Source: Bubalus kerabau
Lineage: Eukaryota; Chordata; Mammalia; Artiodactyla; Bovidae
Reading direction: 5' to 3'
NCBI RefSeq assembly: GCF_029407905.1
Contig: NC_073645.1
Location: 46,563,501 to 46,627,500 of the forward strand
DNA length: 64,000 nt
The first letter of the stretch is position 1. The number at the start of each line of letters is the position of its first letter. Shown here piece by piece: positions 22,500-34,204 of this stretch. Below the pieces are notes generated by a model. The model saw only the letters and a list, made by a program, of their open reading frames with translations, was not told the DNA's origin and did not search any database. The position numbers and the translations under genes are program-made.

Positions 22500-25400
22500 A
22501 TGAAAATAAGAAGTGGGGAATGGAGACCGCCAGGGACCACTGGCCTACCCACTCCCTGGGAAGGGGACGGCCCTCCCTTCCATCATCCCAGTCACGGACT
22601 CGTTTGAAAAGCTCTGATGAGCTTAGATGAGCTCTTGCTGCTGGAGAAACCAGGGGCAGCTGGGGGGCAGGGGCGCGGGCAGAGGGGTTCTGGAGGCAGT
22701 GGACTCGCACCCCAGGAGTTGGTGAAACATGCCTCAGCAAACGCCCCAGCTCCAGCCACATAACCTGACCCAAGAGGACATGGGCAGTTATGAAAGGCAG
22801 CTCAGCAAGTTGAAAAGAGGGGCAAAATAAAGACATCAGCAATGGCGAGTCTGCGAAGAACCTTAAAGACAGTGAAGGACCTGCCACCCTCAGTCCTCAG
22901 AGGGGCGCGGCCAGGAAGTGGCCACAGAATTCCTTCCCAGACGGTGGTGAGGGTGGAGGCAAGATAACGGGGCCACACCATGACACACATCCAGTGTTCC
23001 ATGCTCGGGACCGAATTCAATCACCTTTGGTAAACAGGAGATTTTGCTTCCCAAGCAAAAAAGCTCAAAAGATTTCGCCCATCTTAGCTGAGAGACACAC
23101 TGCAAACCAGGTCGTTAACGTGGGCTTTCACCCTTCTTCCCCTAAATCACAAGACGCCCGCCAAGGGAGACTGGAAGTGAAGAAAGGCTCTCTACCTGAC
23201 CCAGCCTCACCTGGCCAGCCAGGTCCAGCTCCAAGTCAAGTCCCCACGGCTCTGTCCCTCGTCCAGTCACCCACTGGCCATAGGGACCAGTCACCTCAGT
23301 CCTTCCCCTCACCGGTCCCACCAAGAGCACGTGCCTGCCACGGGCTGCACCCCAACGTACACTGGGCTCCGAGTGTCCCCAACCATGGTTTCCCTCAGTT
23401 TCCCCCAACCCCGGCCTGGCCACACTCCAGACAAGGGAACCCAGGCAGCAAAGGCAGTCCTGCCTAAGAGCAACCGGTCAGCAGAGGGCACACCTAGGAT
23501 TCAAACCCCGGGCACTGATGCCAGAGCTGAAAACTGCCCTTGGGTTTCCCCTCCTCCCTGCCCAAGTTCCTCTGTAGTTCTCTGGCTGGCAGAACTTCTG
23601 CCCACCCAGTCCAGCTCACGTCCCCGGGCAGCACCACACCCTTCACCGGGGGGCTTCCTGGACAGGCCCCCACCCAACCCTGAAAGCACTGGGAGGCAGG
23701 GCGGGCGAGAGGAGAGACCCGAGGCCACAGGGGTCACACAGCCAACCATATCCAGCAAGTGAGCCGACACGGGCCCGCCACCCTCCCCTGGGGAATCCCA
23801 TCGTCTGACTGTCCCCAGGCCTTCGGGAGGAGGGGGCCCCCAGGACCATGCCACAGAGGGCCCCCTGCATCCCAGACCCTGCCTGGAGTCTCAGAACCAC
23901 AGACCCCAGCCCCACTCCTGCATCCTGAGTGCAGAGGCGGCTGGCTGTGGAGACCTGTGTCCTTCCACCTCCAAACCGGCAGAGAGGCAGCTTGCAGGCG
24001 GCACCCGGGACCTCCCTGCACTCCCAGGCCCCGGGCCAACATGAAGGCCAGAGCAAGGGGAATTCCAGGCGCAGCGCAGGCCTCTCCCAACCGGGCCGTC
24101 AGAGCACTTGAGCCAGAGGGTGGCGGGAAGGAGGGTGGCCTCTCAGGGCGAGCCACCGCCTCCCCCCGGGGGAACTGCTCCAACTGCAGGGACACAGGCC
24201 TGGGCAGACCCTGCTCCCCGGGCCCCGCGGCAGGCCCTGGCACGTGGCCACCTGGCCCCCTCCTAGAGGTGGCAGCTCAGTGCCCAATCTCTAACCGCCA
24301 GGGGCCATCTCCCCGGACGATGCCCCCTGCTTATGGCAGGAAGCGCATCTCTGCTGCCCCGGGGGCAGCCACTGGGCCAAAAGGGAGCCTGGTGGCAGGG
24401 ACAGGATGGAGGCCATCACGAAGAGCTGGGAGGTCACTGTCCCTCAAACCCAAGGCCAAGTCATTTCTCTAAGCAGTGGCGTTTTCAGCAAGGGACGGAG
24501 CGAGTCCCTCAGCCACAGGCTGTGCTGAGGACTCAGTGAACGAATGAAGAAAAGTGGCCAGCTCTGCGAGGGACGCCCGGCAGGTGTCCAATCAGTGTCT
24601 GCTAAATGAAGGCAGGAAGAACAAACCTCCCCCCCATGCCTGACCACCTCATTAGGCCCGAACCCAACTCCTAGTGAAGGAAAAAGAGCCCTTATTTATG
24701 CGCCACCACCGGCGCCCAGAAGAGCAGATGGACAAACCTTTGCCAAAGCAACCAAAGGCCTTTTGATCAAGCCCGAGGTTTCAGCACTTCCCCTCAGGTC
24801 TCAGTTTTCCCAGTTGACAATGGCGGACTTAGTAACCCTGTACTCTCAACGACCAAAGAGAGGCCTGCTGCCCCCACGCTGGGGAGGAAGTGAAATCTGG
24901 GATGGACGGTCCAAGCCAACTGAGGGTGTTGGAGGGCATGTTTCACCAGGCTAAAGAGCGCTGGATGAGGACCATGCTGCCTGTGGGTCTGGACTGCACA
25001 GCACGCTGTCTCACGAGCAAGACAGTGTCCTAAAGTCTCACCGGAGAGGAGGCAGCACTCGAGTAGGGGACCCAGGGACAGGGGGAGGGCGGGGACACAG
25101 ATTCTGGTCTCTCTGTGCACCGGCCCATGTGACCAGGCGAAAAGTCACCCCATCTCTGGCGGTGGGATTCACCTTCTGTAAGATCCCATCAGCGGGCCAC
25201 AGCAGCTCCTGCTCTCCCAGCCCCTGCTCACCCGAAATGGAACTCTACGAAAAACGTGATCTCAAGTATGTAGAAGGACAGGTTCCCGGCAGTCAGGTAC
25301 CCTTGGGTGGCTGTCAGTATGACACTCACTGCAAACCAAGATGAAAAGGCCCAGCAGCTCTCTGAGAATCACCGATGGACAAAATTGCTTCCTCCCGCCT

Positions 25401-25740
25401 GAGCCCCACACAGACACCATGTGCCCAACCTCCAGAAGGAATGCGGGGCCTACGTGACAACAGACCGAATAAAACCTGCCCTCTTCATTCCAGAAAGGAG
25501 GTGGCTCAGAGGGGCTGTACCAAATCCTGTGAGGGGCAGCGAGCACCTGGCCAGGCCGAAACAGGAACTACCTGGACGATGCCTGCAGCAGGCACTGGGC
25601 CCAGGGGTGGGTACCGCTCAGATTCTCCTTCGCTGAGACATGGCGGCAGCAGTGGAAAATTCCAATAGGTTTATTCCACTCCTGAACAGGAAGGCCCCTA
25701 ATCCCCTACGAAGGAGAGAGAGGTATACGCAGAGTCTATT
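22500..25740. other. No recognisable gene or repeat
   Basis: GC-rich, with many overlapping frames on both strands. None shows a domain or family I recognise. Confidence 0.45.
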
Positions 25741-25741
25741 C

Positions 25742-25935
25742 CAGTCCTCATGCCTCAGTCTTAGATGCACAACGGAATCAACTCAGAAGCTTTAAAAATA
25801 TCAACGCTGAGTCCCACCCCTTCTCTCCAAGATTCTGATGTAACTGGTCCGAGATGCTGTCTGGGCATCCAGACTTTTTTTTTTAAACCTCCCCAGGTGA
25901 TTCTAACATGCAGCCAAGGTTGAGGACCACCTCTG
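25742..25935 (+). mobile_element. MER5A-type hAT fossil
   Basis: GATTCTGATGTAACTGGTCC, CCCCAGGTGATTCTAACATG and the terminal CAGCCAAGGTTGAGGACCAC match the MER5A/MER5A1 family in order. A T-run interrupts at 25874. Confidence 0.75.
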
Positions 25936-26739
25936 TGGATGCTAAACACTCAGTCAATGGAGGGGTCCCAGGCCTCTCCCACAAACCCCTGAGGAGCACA
26001 AAAGCCAGAAGACCCAGCCAGGCAGCCCTTGCTGGAGATGGGCGTCCACTCCGCCTTCCCCCCACCCACCGCCTCCACCCCCACACACAAACCAGGATCA
26101 ACCTGCAAAGAGCCATCTGTCTGAGACAGAACGCAGGGCCTCTGCCCAGTCCTGGCTGGGGCATACCAAGTGCCCACACACTGGAGGATGGACAACTGTA
26201 TTCAGTTATTTGATTACTTTGGGCATGTAAACAGAACATCATATTGTGCAAACCTGGGGTGGCAAGTACCACAAAATGATTTACTCTGAAACATCTCACT
26301 CAGCTACAAAAAAAAAAAAAGAAAAAAGGGGGGGGAGATAAATGCTGGAAATCCTTTTAACAATCTCTTTGAAGGCAAAATGGGATCTGCATTCATGGTG
26401 ATGCTTCTAATGGGCTGCCAGATTTATTTCCCATTTCCCCCAGAAGGTCACTAGGAATAATCATATTTTCCTGTGAATCTGTCTTTTGTAAAGACAAAGC
26501 GAAACATTTCAGTCTTCCCAACTGAGGCACTGCCTTTGGTCCCACTGCAGATACAGCAATAGAATTCAATCATTCCTTTAAAAGGGGAAGAAAAAAAAAA
26601 AGACTGCGGAAAACAGAGGGGCAAGGGAAAGAGGCAGTTAAAATTTCTAAGTTTCCCTGTGGTGTTAACAAGACTAAACAAAATTTATGCTTTGAGATAA
26701 AACAGAACTCGGTGCCTCCGCATCTTATGAACACGGTGT

Positions 26740-26940
26740 ATGGAGAGCAGGCAGGCTTGTGGAGCCAGAGAGAATGAAACAGAGCCCCCAGCTGCTCAGT
26801 CTTCCAGCTGTTGTGTCCTGGCACCGCCCTCAGCCTCAGTTTCTTCAGCTGTAACTGCAGGACTGCTTTGAGAGTTGAGAGACAGTGGATGCAAAGCCCC
26901 TGGCAAGGATGAGCCTCCACAACCAGTGGGCACTGCTATT
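26740..26940 (+). repeat. MIR SINE
   Basis: GCCCTCAGCCTCAGTTTCTT, CAGCTGTAACTGCAGGAC and the following TGAGAGTTGAGAGACAGTGG are sense MIR core and 3' portion. Confidence 0.65.
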
Positions 26941-27199
26941 ATTTCTGAAATAGCCCACCCCCATTTCAGCTAAATCCCACTGCACCCAACTTTTGTACAG
27001 GCCTGCATCTTGGGAACCCCATTATATCATCGCAGGAGGAGAATCTGTTTCTTTGTTTCATGGGAGAGTCAGAACAGCCAGGAGTTGGCCTGGTCCTGCG
27101 TTCTGGGGTCAAATGGGCTTTTTACCAACATGATTTGCTTTCACCTCCTGAGCGGGGAGCCGGATAGAAAAAGTCCCTCTAGGGACTACAGCTGCCTAT

Positions 27200-27218
27200 G
27201 GGGGGGGGGGGGGGGGGG
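27200..27218 (+). repeat. Uninterrupted G19 run
   Basis: Nineteen consecutive G residues. Could form G-quadruplex structure and is prone to length errors in assembly. Confidence 0.9.
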
Positions 27219-27511
27219 CGGTGCTGTGAGATATTCCTGCACAGTCTGGCCAGGCTGTCCCCCTCCCCCCTGCTAAAAGCAGCGTCCCGTGCAGCAACCC
27301 CCCCCCACCCCGCAGCAGGAGAGGAGAATCATAAAGAAGCGGGGTGCCCGTCACACTTCTCCCTGACGTGATGTGAAATTCTACAAGGTAGACCCTTTGA
27401 AATGCAAAATCTTCCAGAGTCCTTCAAATGTGTTTTTATTTTCTTGGGTTCCTAAGGCTGCTTTCAGACACACCCATCAGCATTTCCCCTCTCAATCAAC
27501 CCACACTTAAC

Positions 27512-27595
27512 AAAAAAAAAAAAAAAAAAAAGGGAAGAAGAAGAAGATGAGGAAAAAGCAGCAGGAGGAGGAGCAGGAGGCAGCTGCAGCAAAGA
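27512..27595. repeat. Polypurine tract (A20, then GAA/GAGGA)
   Basis: A20 at 27512-27531, then GGGAAGAAGAAGAAGATGAGG and AGGAGGAGGAGCAGGAGG, almost free of pyrimidines for about 80 bp. Confidence 0.9.
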
Positions 27596-27599
27596 CGTC

Positions 27600-30420
27600 T
27601 CTGTTTTTTGAAAACGCTCAAGTATCCTCAATCGCTGCAAAGGGGAAAAGAAAAAGAAAAAGCTTGTCCTCCGCTCCAGCCTCTTGTATCCCTCCTCCAG
27701 GACACCCCGAAGCCAAGTTTCCTCTGGAAGGTTTCCTCCCCTCTCTGCTGATGCTCCGGATCTCAGAGAACTTTCCCGAGACAAGAACCCGGGTGCCTCC
27801 CGATCAGAGTTCGGGAGGGTTAAGACCGGCACCACCAAAACCACAACCCGTAATTTTCGAAGCCCAAACCTTGATCCAAAACCGTGTGCACAGGAGGTTT
27901 GGATTAAACATCAAAGAAGAAGTTACCTTACAACAAAGTTGTTTGGCCAAGAAAATTACTTCGCCGTAAGAAGAACCCTCGGGAACGGTAAAATTGCTTT
28001 TGAATATAGACTTTTCAGTGGCTGGGGTCATTAATCATGTTAATGTAAACTGAGCTAAAACAAAAATTTTCTAAGCGAGTCTCCGGGCACATCAGCGTAT
28101 CTAAGCCTCTGGGTTTGTTTCCAAAGTTCACATCCCCGGCAGGCAATGAAACTACTGTTAGTGGGGTCAGATATTACAGTGCAGTCCCCGACCTTGGGCC
28201 ATAATAAAGGTGACTCAGTCGTGTAGAAAGAACCCTCATAAAGTTAGGCAGGAAACAAACACAGAAATTAATCAGAGAAGGAGAGTCGATGATTTTGGAA
28301 AGTTTGTTCGTTGGGCAAGTTTAAACAGCAACTCTCCCTGGATGATCAGACATTGCAGAAAAGAGCTGGGGGAAACCAGTCAGCATTCCTCACAGCACCC
28401 AAGTCCCCCGTCCCGGCTCTGCTGTGGAGGGTGGAGGGCAGGCCGGCAGCTGGACCAGGCGAGGAGAGTGAAGCCCAGCAGAGTTAAGCCAAGCAGAGCC
28501 CTGCCAGACCCAGCCATGTGCTTCATGCTGGCAACAAACCGGTTCTTTCAAGAGAGGAAGAGTCTGACAAAAAGGACAGCTGCAGCAAGATGAGAAGCTG
28601 AGAGGCAAAAACCTCGAACAAGTCCCGGGTTTGGGATTCTCCTCTCAAGTCCCCGCCCCCCCCAAAAAAAATCACCTCTGGGGTTTACAAGGGCTAGTGA
28701 ATCTATTAAAGTGTCCCCCTGGCTGGATCAATTAGAGCCCCTCCACATCTGGTTTCCATCGAAAACTGAAATTTGTATTATCAGCGTATTACATAACAAA
28801 TTATGCCCGCAGGTTTCTTTTATTACACATCAGAGAGGTGTGTGAAGTGGTGGTAATGATGGGAGTTGTGCTGACCTGAGTATTTGCTTATTTCAGTCTT
28901 TTTTTTTTTTTTTTAAGGGCAAGAACAAAGTTTTCCACACACTTTATGCAATCCAAAAAAAAAGTCACACTGCCTGGGTAAAACATCAACGTAACAACCC
29001 AACAGTGGGTCCGAGGCACAGTCTTGAGCGCCCGCGGCATCCAGCGGTGGGGAAAGAAGGGTGTGCTTTCTCAAAGAGCAACGCAAAGGTACACCAAGTT
29101 GCTCCGGAGCGTCCTCTGCCGTCAGCTCCCAGAGTTTACGCCAGGCTCTTTTCCTCTCCAGCCTCCCGCAGGGGGAGGAAAGCTGGCTGGCCTTTCCTGA
29201 GCTTCCATCACGGGTCAGGCGCCTGCTCCCTGGACCCATTTAAAGGACACCCAGCCCACTAGGCTCCCAGAGAACGGGGGAGTTGGAGGGGCTGGGCAAG
29301 AGTGAAGGAATCAACAGGGGAATAAAGGCGAAAAGGCGTGGTGGGAAAGAGCCTAAGAGGTAACCACAGGGCTTTCTCCCATAAAACGCCAATTAAGTGC
29401 AGCAGCCATGATTACAATACGGTATCTTAAAGCTCTGTTTCCTCCAAGAATTTTACGAACTTCCAAAAATGCTACTGCTACATGCAACTTACCCTGAGCT
29501 GAAAACAGGAGGGAGAAACTGACTAAAAACATCATCATCAATCAAAACAGTGGAATGCTCTACTTGTCCCGCTAGCCTGAGGACATTCAAGCCCACTTCT
29601 GCAGCAGCTATGCTGCAAGCTTTTATTTAAAACTTGCTTTCTATGTTAAAATGATTGCATTGCAATAATCACTTCTCAGGGGAAACGAAGTCCTTGGGTA
29701 CAATTATTGGAACCGCCTTGTTCTCTGGAGGGGAGCACTTGGAGAAAGCAGCAGGCCTGCCCCGTGCCTTTCATTTTCTGGGCTGCAGCAGCACCCTGGG
29801 AGCTGGCTCCTCGGTCTGGACCATGGCTGGCAGGATCCCGGCCCTTGCCAAGCACAGACACTGGGTCAAGGGTTACCAAGCCTGAACTTAAGACCCAAAC
29901 CTTCTCCCACTAACATGGGCCTATAAACTGGGACAAGTAGCTGTTTTCAGTTTATCTAGCTGTCCCTAGCTGAGAAAAATGAGAGGGGGAGAAGGGGAAA
30001 AAAAAAACTACAGATCGGCAATTCAGTATCAAAACTGTAACTGAGACAAGTTACTGTTAAGTGAATAAATTAAAATGAAACCAAAACCTAGCCAACTGCA
30101 GAAACAGTGAGTTTCACCCAGTCTACTAACTCCATTCCTTTCCAAGTCCTCAAACCTGGTAGCGTCTTACTGTAATCACCCGGAGTCCAGGGTTCTGGAT
30201 CAAGGAAGGATCTCCCTCCAGCCGGTGGGAACTGCTGGGAACACATATGCTAGTATGTCATTTGGAAGTCTGCTAATATGTTGTAAGCTGCACAAGACGC
30301 TTGCCTGGCTTCCCAGGCCAATAAACAATGCCATTCCAACTCCTGCAGCAGTCAATAGAAAACAGTCCCTTGTCTCCACCATCCAACAATTCAACAAACA
30401 TTTGTTCCTGTTGAACAACC
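27600..30420. other. Repeat-poor block beside the CpG island
   Basis: No interspersed repeat could be recognised over nearly 3 kb, except homopolymer runs such as T at 28897-28914. Segments such as 28690-28860 have balanced composition with motifs like TGTATTATCAGCGTATTACA. Candidate conserved regulatory DNA within presumed FAM53B intron 1; no coding frame is credible. Confidence 0.4.
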
Positions 30421-31554
30421 GTCAGCCTGGCTCCATCTGCACCCGCTCCGGCAAGGCGAGCTGGCGGAGGCGGCTGCACAAACGCCCGGCCCAGGTCCCC
30501 GAGCCCGGGGCGCTGCCCAGCGCGGGGGGCCACTCGCCCAACACCCCCCCGAGTCCGGAGGCTGTAACGTATGGAAGACTCGGAGTGTGGCCTATAGGAG
30601 GCAGAATCCCATTCATCAAATGCTGCAAAGAGCTGTTCTTTGTTCACCGTCGTACGAAGTACAGTACGTGTGAATGAAGCCCGGCGTTCGGATGCAGGGA
30701 GCCTGGCTTCAGAGGGCGTCCGGGAGCGAGGGACCCGGCTCTCGACACTCGCCAGGGCTCCGCCACCCGGTACCGAGCCACGAGTATTGTTCCTCAAGTC
30801 TGCGGGCGGGGGTGGGGAGCTGGGGAGCTGGGGTGGGGGGGGGCGGTGGCCAAGAAGGCACTTCGGGCAATGCAAACCCACGGCCCTCCCCGGACTCTGG
30901 GCGCCCTCCCCATCTTCGTGCTCGCCCCACCAAGAGAAAGCCCGAGCGGGGAAGCCGACTCCCACGGGCTTGCAAATCAAGGACTGGCAAAGATGGGACT
31001 CGGCCAGGGTGCCCTGTGCCGGACGGCCCTTCTCGCCATGTGCAAAAGCCACGCCGGCACGGCCCTCCACCCCCACCCCATTCCGCAAGTCCCCGTGGCC
31101 GCGGCCTCCGCGGGGGCTTTCCCCCGCCACGGACAGGACACTCTCCCACCCCCAGCGTGACCTCTCCGGCCGGTCCCGCCGCCGCGGAGCCCGCCGCTGC
31201 GCGCCCGCATCCCGGGGGTGGCGGACGCAAACTTCCACGAACAAAAGAGTTGTCTGCAAAACGATGAGGGAACTTCGGGGTGCGAGGGGACGCCCGGGTC
31301 CCCGGCGCGTTCGCCGGGGCTCAAGTTGAGACGTGGAGGGGGGGAACACCCCAGGGCGCAGCAGTGCCCGCGCACGCCCCGGGGAAGCGCAGACTTTTCC
31401 GCAGGGGCCGTACTGGCTCGCTCCCCTGGCTGCGCTCTGACAAGTCTCACGCATGCACCAGCGGCGGCACTCAGCGCCCAGAGAAACCGCCCGGCCCCAC
31501 ACGAAACCAGGCAGGCGGACCAAAAGGAAATCAGCCACACAAATATTAAAAAAA

Positions 31555-31567
31555 GGGGGGGGGGGGG
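31555..31567 (+). repeat. G13 run in CpG island
   Basis: Thirteen G residues following AAATATTAAAAAAA, just inside the presumed intron relative to the candidate exon 1 donor. Confidence 0.9.
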
Positions 31568-31684
31568 CTAAGGCCAGTGCACCCCGCGAGCCAGGCTCCC
31601 TACCGCCGGCGGCCGGGGGACACTCGCCAGGGACCTCCGCTCGGGACCGGCCCCCCGGTCACCGCCCGGCCCGGGATCGCTTAC

Positions 31685-31900
31685 TGTGCGCGGCGGGACG
31701 CTCCGGCCGCGGGCCCCCGCGCAGTCGCCGCCGGCGCTCGCCGAGTCGTCCGGGCTGCCCGCCGCGCGGCCGCCGCGCGCACGCTCTCCTGCCGGCGCCG
31801 AGCGCTTTGTACGGAGCTGCTCCCGGGGAGGAGGAAATCGACTTGTCACTTCCTGAACTGTTTGCAACTCGTCCCTTTAACCGGCCCTGGCCAGGCCGCC
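31685..31900 (-). other. FAM53B: Candidate non-coding first exon of FAM53B
   Basis: Within the island core, the minus strand carries CGCACA followed by GTAAGC at 31684-31679. This is the best donor-like site I found on that strand between 31.3 and 32.3 kb (the last exon base is A rather than G). A transcript starting in the densest CpG segment and using this donor would have a short GC-rich leader without an obvious coding frame, which fits a non-coding exon 1. FAM53B in human has a non-coding first exon as I recall. The upper limit of 31900 is arbitrary. A second, weaker donor is TGC/GTGAGA near 31447. Confidence 0.3.
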
Positions 31901-32336
31901 CGCGCCCGCCCGCGCCCGCCGCCGCCGCGGGGCCGCCCGACCGCGGCTGCTCGTCCCTGGGTCCGGCGCTCTACCGGCGGCGTCGCGGGCCCTGGCGCTC
32001 GGCGCGGCGGCGGCGGCGGCGTGCAGGAGCCGGGCGGCGTGCGGCGGCGGCGGCGGGCGAGGGTGCAGTGCGCGCAGCCGCCGGTGGGCGGGGAGTGGGG
32101 CGGGGGGGTCGCGGCGCGCCGCCGGCGGGGCTAGAGGGCGTCCTGCGAGCCGAGCCGCCCGCGCTCGCGCCTGGGAGGCCCTGGAACGCGGGAAGTGGCC
32201 CCGGGCCCCGGCCGCGCTGCCGCCGCCCGGGCCCGGAGCTAGAGACCCCGGGGCCGCCCCCCGCACGAGCCGGGACGAAAACCCCGGGCCGCGTGGACTT
32301 CAGATGTCCAGCTTCCGGGTTGTTGGGGTGTTTTGG

Positions 32337-32361
32337 TTTTTTTTTTTTTTTTTTTTTTTTT
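32337..32361. repeat. T25 run at the island edge
   Basis: Twenty-five T residues mark the right boundary of the CpG island. No attached SINE or LINE body was found. Confidence 0.92.
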
Positions 32362-32364
32362 GAG

Positions 32365-33906
32365 GTTTTAAAGAAACCATCGCTTCAGTGGCGTGCTGGG
32401 CGGCAGGGGACGAGGGGAGCCGTGTGAGTGTTGTCTGTCGCACTTTTGGAAAATAAAGCGCTCCTTTCCTAACTCGGGGCGCTGACCGAAATAAAGGAAT
32501 GTGTACTTCGGAAGCCACATCCAAAATATATGCAACTGGTGAAGGAAGGATTTGTGGTTGCTAAGCAGAAGCAGAGCATGTTTAGTTCTGTAACTTAGGA
32601 TGTTGACTTAAGTGCAGGAATGTAACCCTGATAGAATAAGCAGAGTATTTTCATTGTGCCGCTCACCTGGGGGAGGGGGATTGTTTTCCTTGTGAAGTGA
32701 AGCCCTAGATTTCCCATTAGGCCTTCCTACTGGTGTATGTTATTTTATTGACCTTGTCCAAAAAGAGATGTTTTTAAAGAGAGGCTTTTTTTTAAAAAGA
32801 ACTCCCTATGCCTGTTTTGTGTTCTCCTTTGCCAAAAAAACAAAACACCTCATTACTTTACATGGATTGTGTCTGCGCCATTTCAATGGTTCTATTCATA
32901 AATCAGGAAACTTTTTCTGTTGCTTCTAGGAACATTTAATTGGTTTTAATCCAATGTTTCAATCCCAGTATCAAACATAAATGAACAATTAACTTCTTGA
33001 GCTTGTGTGCACTTGGGAAACTATTATATTTCACAGCTATTGCTAACATATTTCAGTTTCCCATTACACAGGACCCATTCTTTTGCAGAAAACCACGAGT
33101 TAACATCTCCTTTCACACCAACTACAGTTCACACCAGTGACTTCTGCTGCAAGACTGAGAGGCACAACCAGGAGAAGGATGTGAGCATTCATTCAAGTAG
33201 ATGATGTGGGATACAATCAATCCATCCAAGAAAGCCAAACCAAGCTAATATAGACTATGGGACCAATATCCTGACCTATATATACACTCTGCTTTAAAAC
33301 AAGTTATCAAGGGCCAATTTTGAAAGAAGCAAAAACCAAGTCTTCCTAGACGGAACAAAGAAAGGCACAGGGATAATTTGAGGGTGCTGCAACACTGCCT
33401 CATGCCGTCTTACGCGTGCAGTGTCACCTCAGCCTGGGAGAGCTTTACGGATATAGTTTAATTTACTTTTTATTAGGAGGCCTAGAGTGACTCCTGCTGG
33501 CAAACATTCAGTTTATTCCTGCAATTACTAGTTCATGGGGTCAACTTAAAAAACAAAATTCAGGGGTCCCGAGCCTGGAAACAATTACTGCAACCATTAT
33601 TCTTGTTGCTTTCAGTTGTTGTGAGATTTTAGTCTCACAAAACTCCAAGGGTTGTGGTTATGGCAAGCTCCTTTGCTGTAACACCTCCTTTCCAACCTAA
33701 AGCAGCCTGTTTTTCTGGTTTTTAGGCTTTCTTAAAAGTGTAGAGAACTAAAAACTATCTGCTTCAGGGGTTGTGCTACTAACCAATGAATAGCTATTTC
33801 TCATTTACTTAATTTGAATGTCTAAGGACTAAAAATACATACATTAAGGCCTGTGTCACTAGACTTCCATACTATGGGCCTTCCCACATCATGTAATAAA
33901 GTCCTA
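32365..33906. other. Intergenic, no recognisable repeat or gene
   Basis: AT-rich DNA immediately upstream of the presumed FAM53B promoter. It may include distal promoter elements but shows no assignable feature. Confidence 0.45.
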
Positions 33907-33918
33907 CAGAATAGATAT

Positions 33919-34192
33919 GGAGAAGGCAATGGCACCCCACTCCAGTACTCTTGCCTGGAAAATCCCATGGACGGAGGAGCCTGGAAGGCTGCAGTCCATG
34001 GGGTTGCTAAGAGTCGGGCACGACAGAGCGAGTTCACTTTCACTTTTCCCTTGCATGCATTGGAGAAAGAAATGGCAACCCACTCCAGTGTTCTTGCCTG
34101 GAGAATCCCAGGGACAGAGGAGCCCGGTGGGCTGCTGTCTATGGGGTCACACAGAGTTGGACACGACTGAAGCGACTTAGCAGCAGAAGCAG
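33919..34192 (+). mobile_element. Bov-A2 SINE with intact target duplication
   Basis: Dimeric BovA with the linker TTCACTTTCACTTTTCCC and AGCAGAAGCAG tail, flanked by the 12-bp direct repeat CAGAATAGATAT at 33907-33918 and 34193-34204. Little sequence decay, so comparatively young. Confidence 0.96.
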
Positions 34193-34204
34193 CAGAATAG
34201 ATAT

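Larger units (their letters stand above)
1..31684 (-). other. FAM53B: Presumed FAM53B intron 1 (no coding exon found)
   Basis: If the CpG island is the FAM53B start, everything to its left is transcribed intronic DNA on the minus strand. I read the region for pieces of the FAM53B protein as remembered (a serine-rich nuclear protein linked to Wnt/beta-catenin signalling) and found none. The human gene has a first intron of tens of kilobases, so this absence is expected. The stretch is GC-rich, with scattered MIR, L1M, Bov SINE and BovB copies. Confidence 0.5.
30420..32300. promoter_or_regulatory. FAM53B: CpG island, probable FAM53B promoter
   Basis: CG dinucleotides are very dense, with the core at about 31.56-32.29 kb, in contrast with CpG-poor flanks. 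The core holds GC boxes (GGGCGG-type at about 32087-32103), CGG/GGC runs, an NRF1-like CGCATGC at about 31450 and ETS-like GGAAGT cores at about 31847 and 32190. No TATA box stands out, as is usual for broad housekeeping promoters. The island lies about 14 kb beyond the 3' end of EEF1AKMT2. In human, the same-strand neighbour there is FAM53B, so a minus-strand start is inferred. The island is seen directly; the gene name comes from synteny only. Confidence 0.85.

Noticed and set aside
22168..22887. 239-codon minus-strand frame
   Set aside because: Runs across a CHR SINE and the GGTCTCCCCA iterations. The repeated peptide is a by-product of the DNA repeat.
30273..31538. 421-codon open frame on the minus strand through the CpG island
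   Set aside because: Stops are rare at this base composition, other frames on both strands are also open, the protein is Arg/Pro/Gly-rich with no domain, and its start lies inside a presumed promoter region. Treated as chance.
1..31684. FAM53B coding exons
   Set aside because: Looked for remembered FAM53B segments on the minus strand and found none. A short CELHT-like match near 20600 is coincidental.
31453..32427. 324-codon plus-strand frame in the island
   Set aside because: Low-complexity Arg/Ala/Pro composition that ends by translating the T25 run as poly-Phe. No family resemblance.
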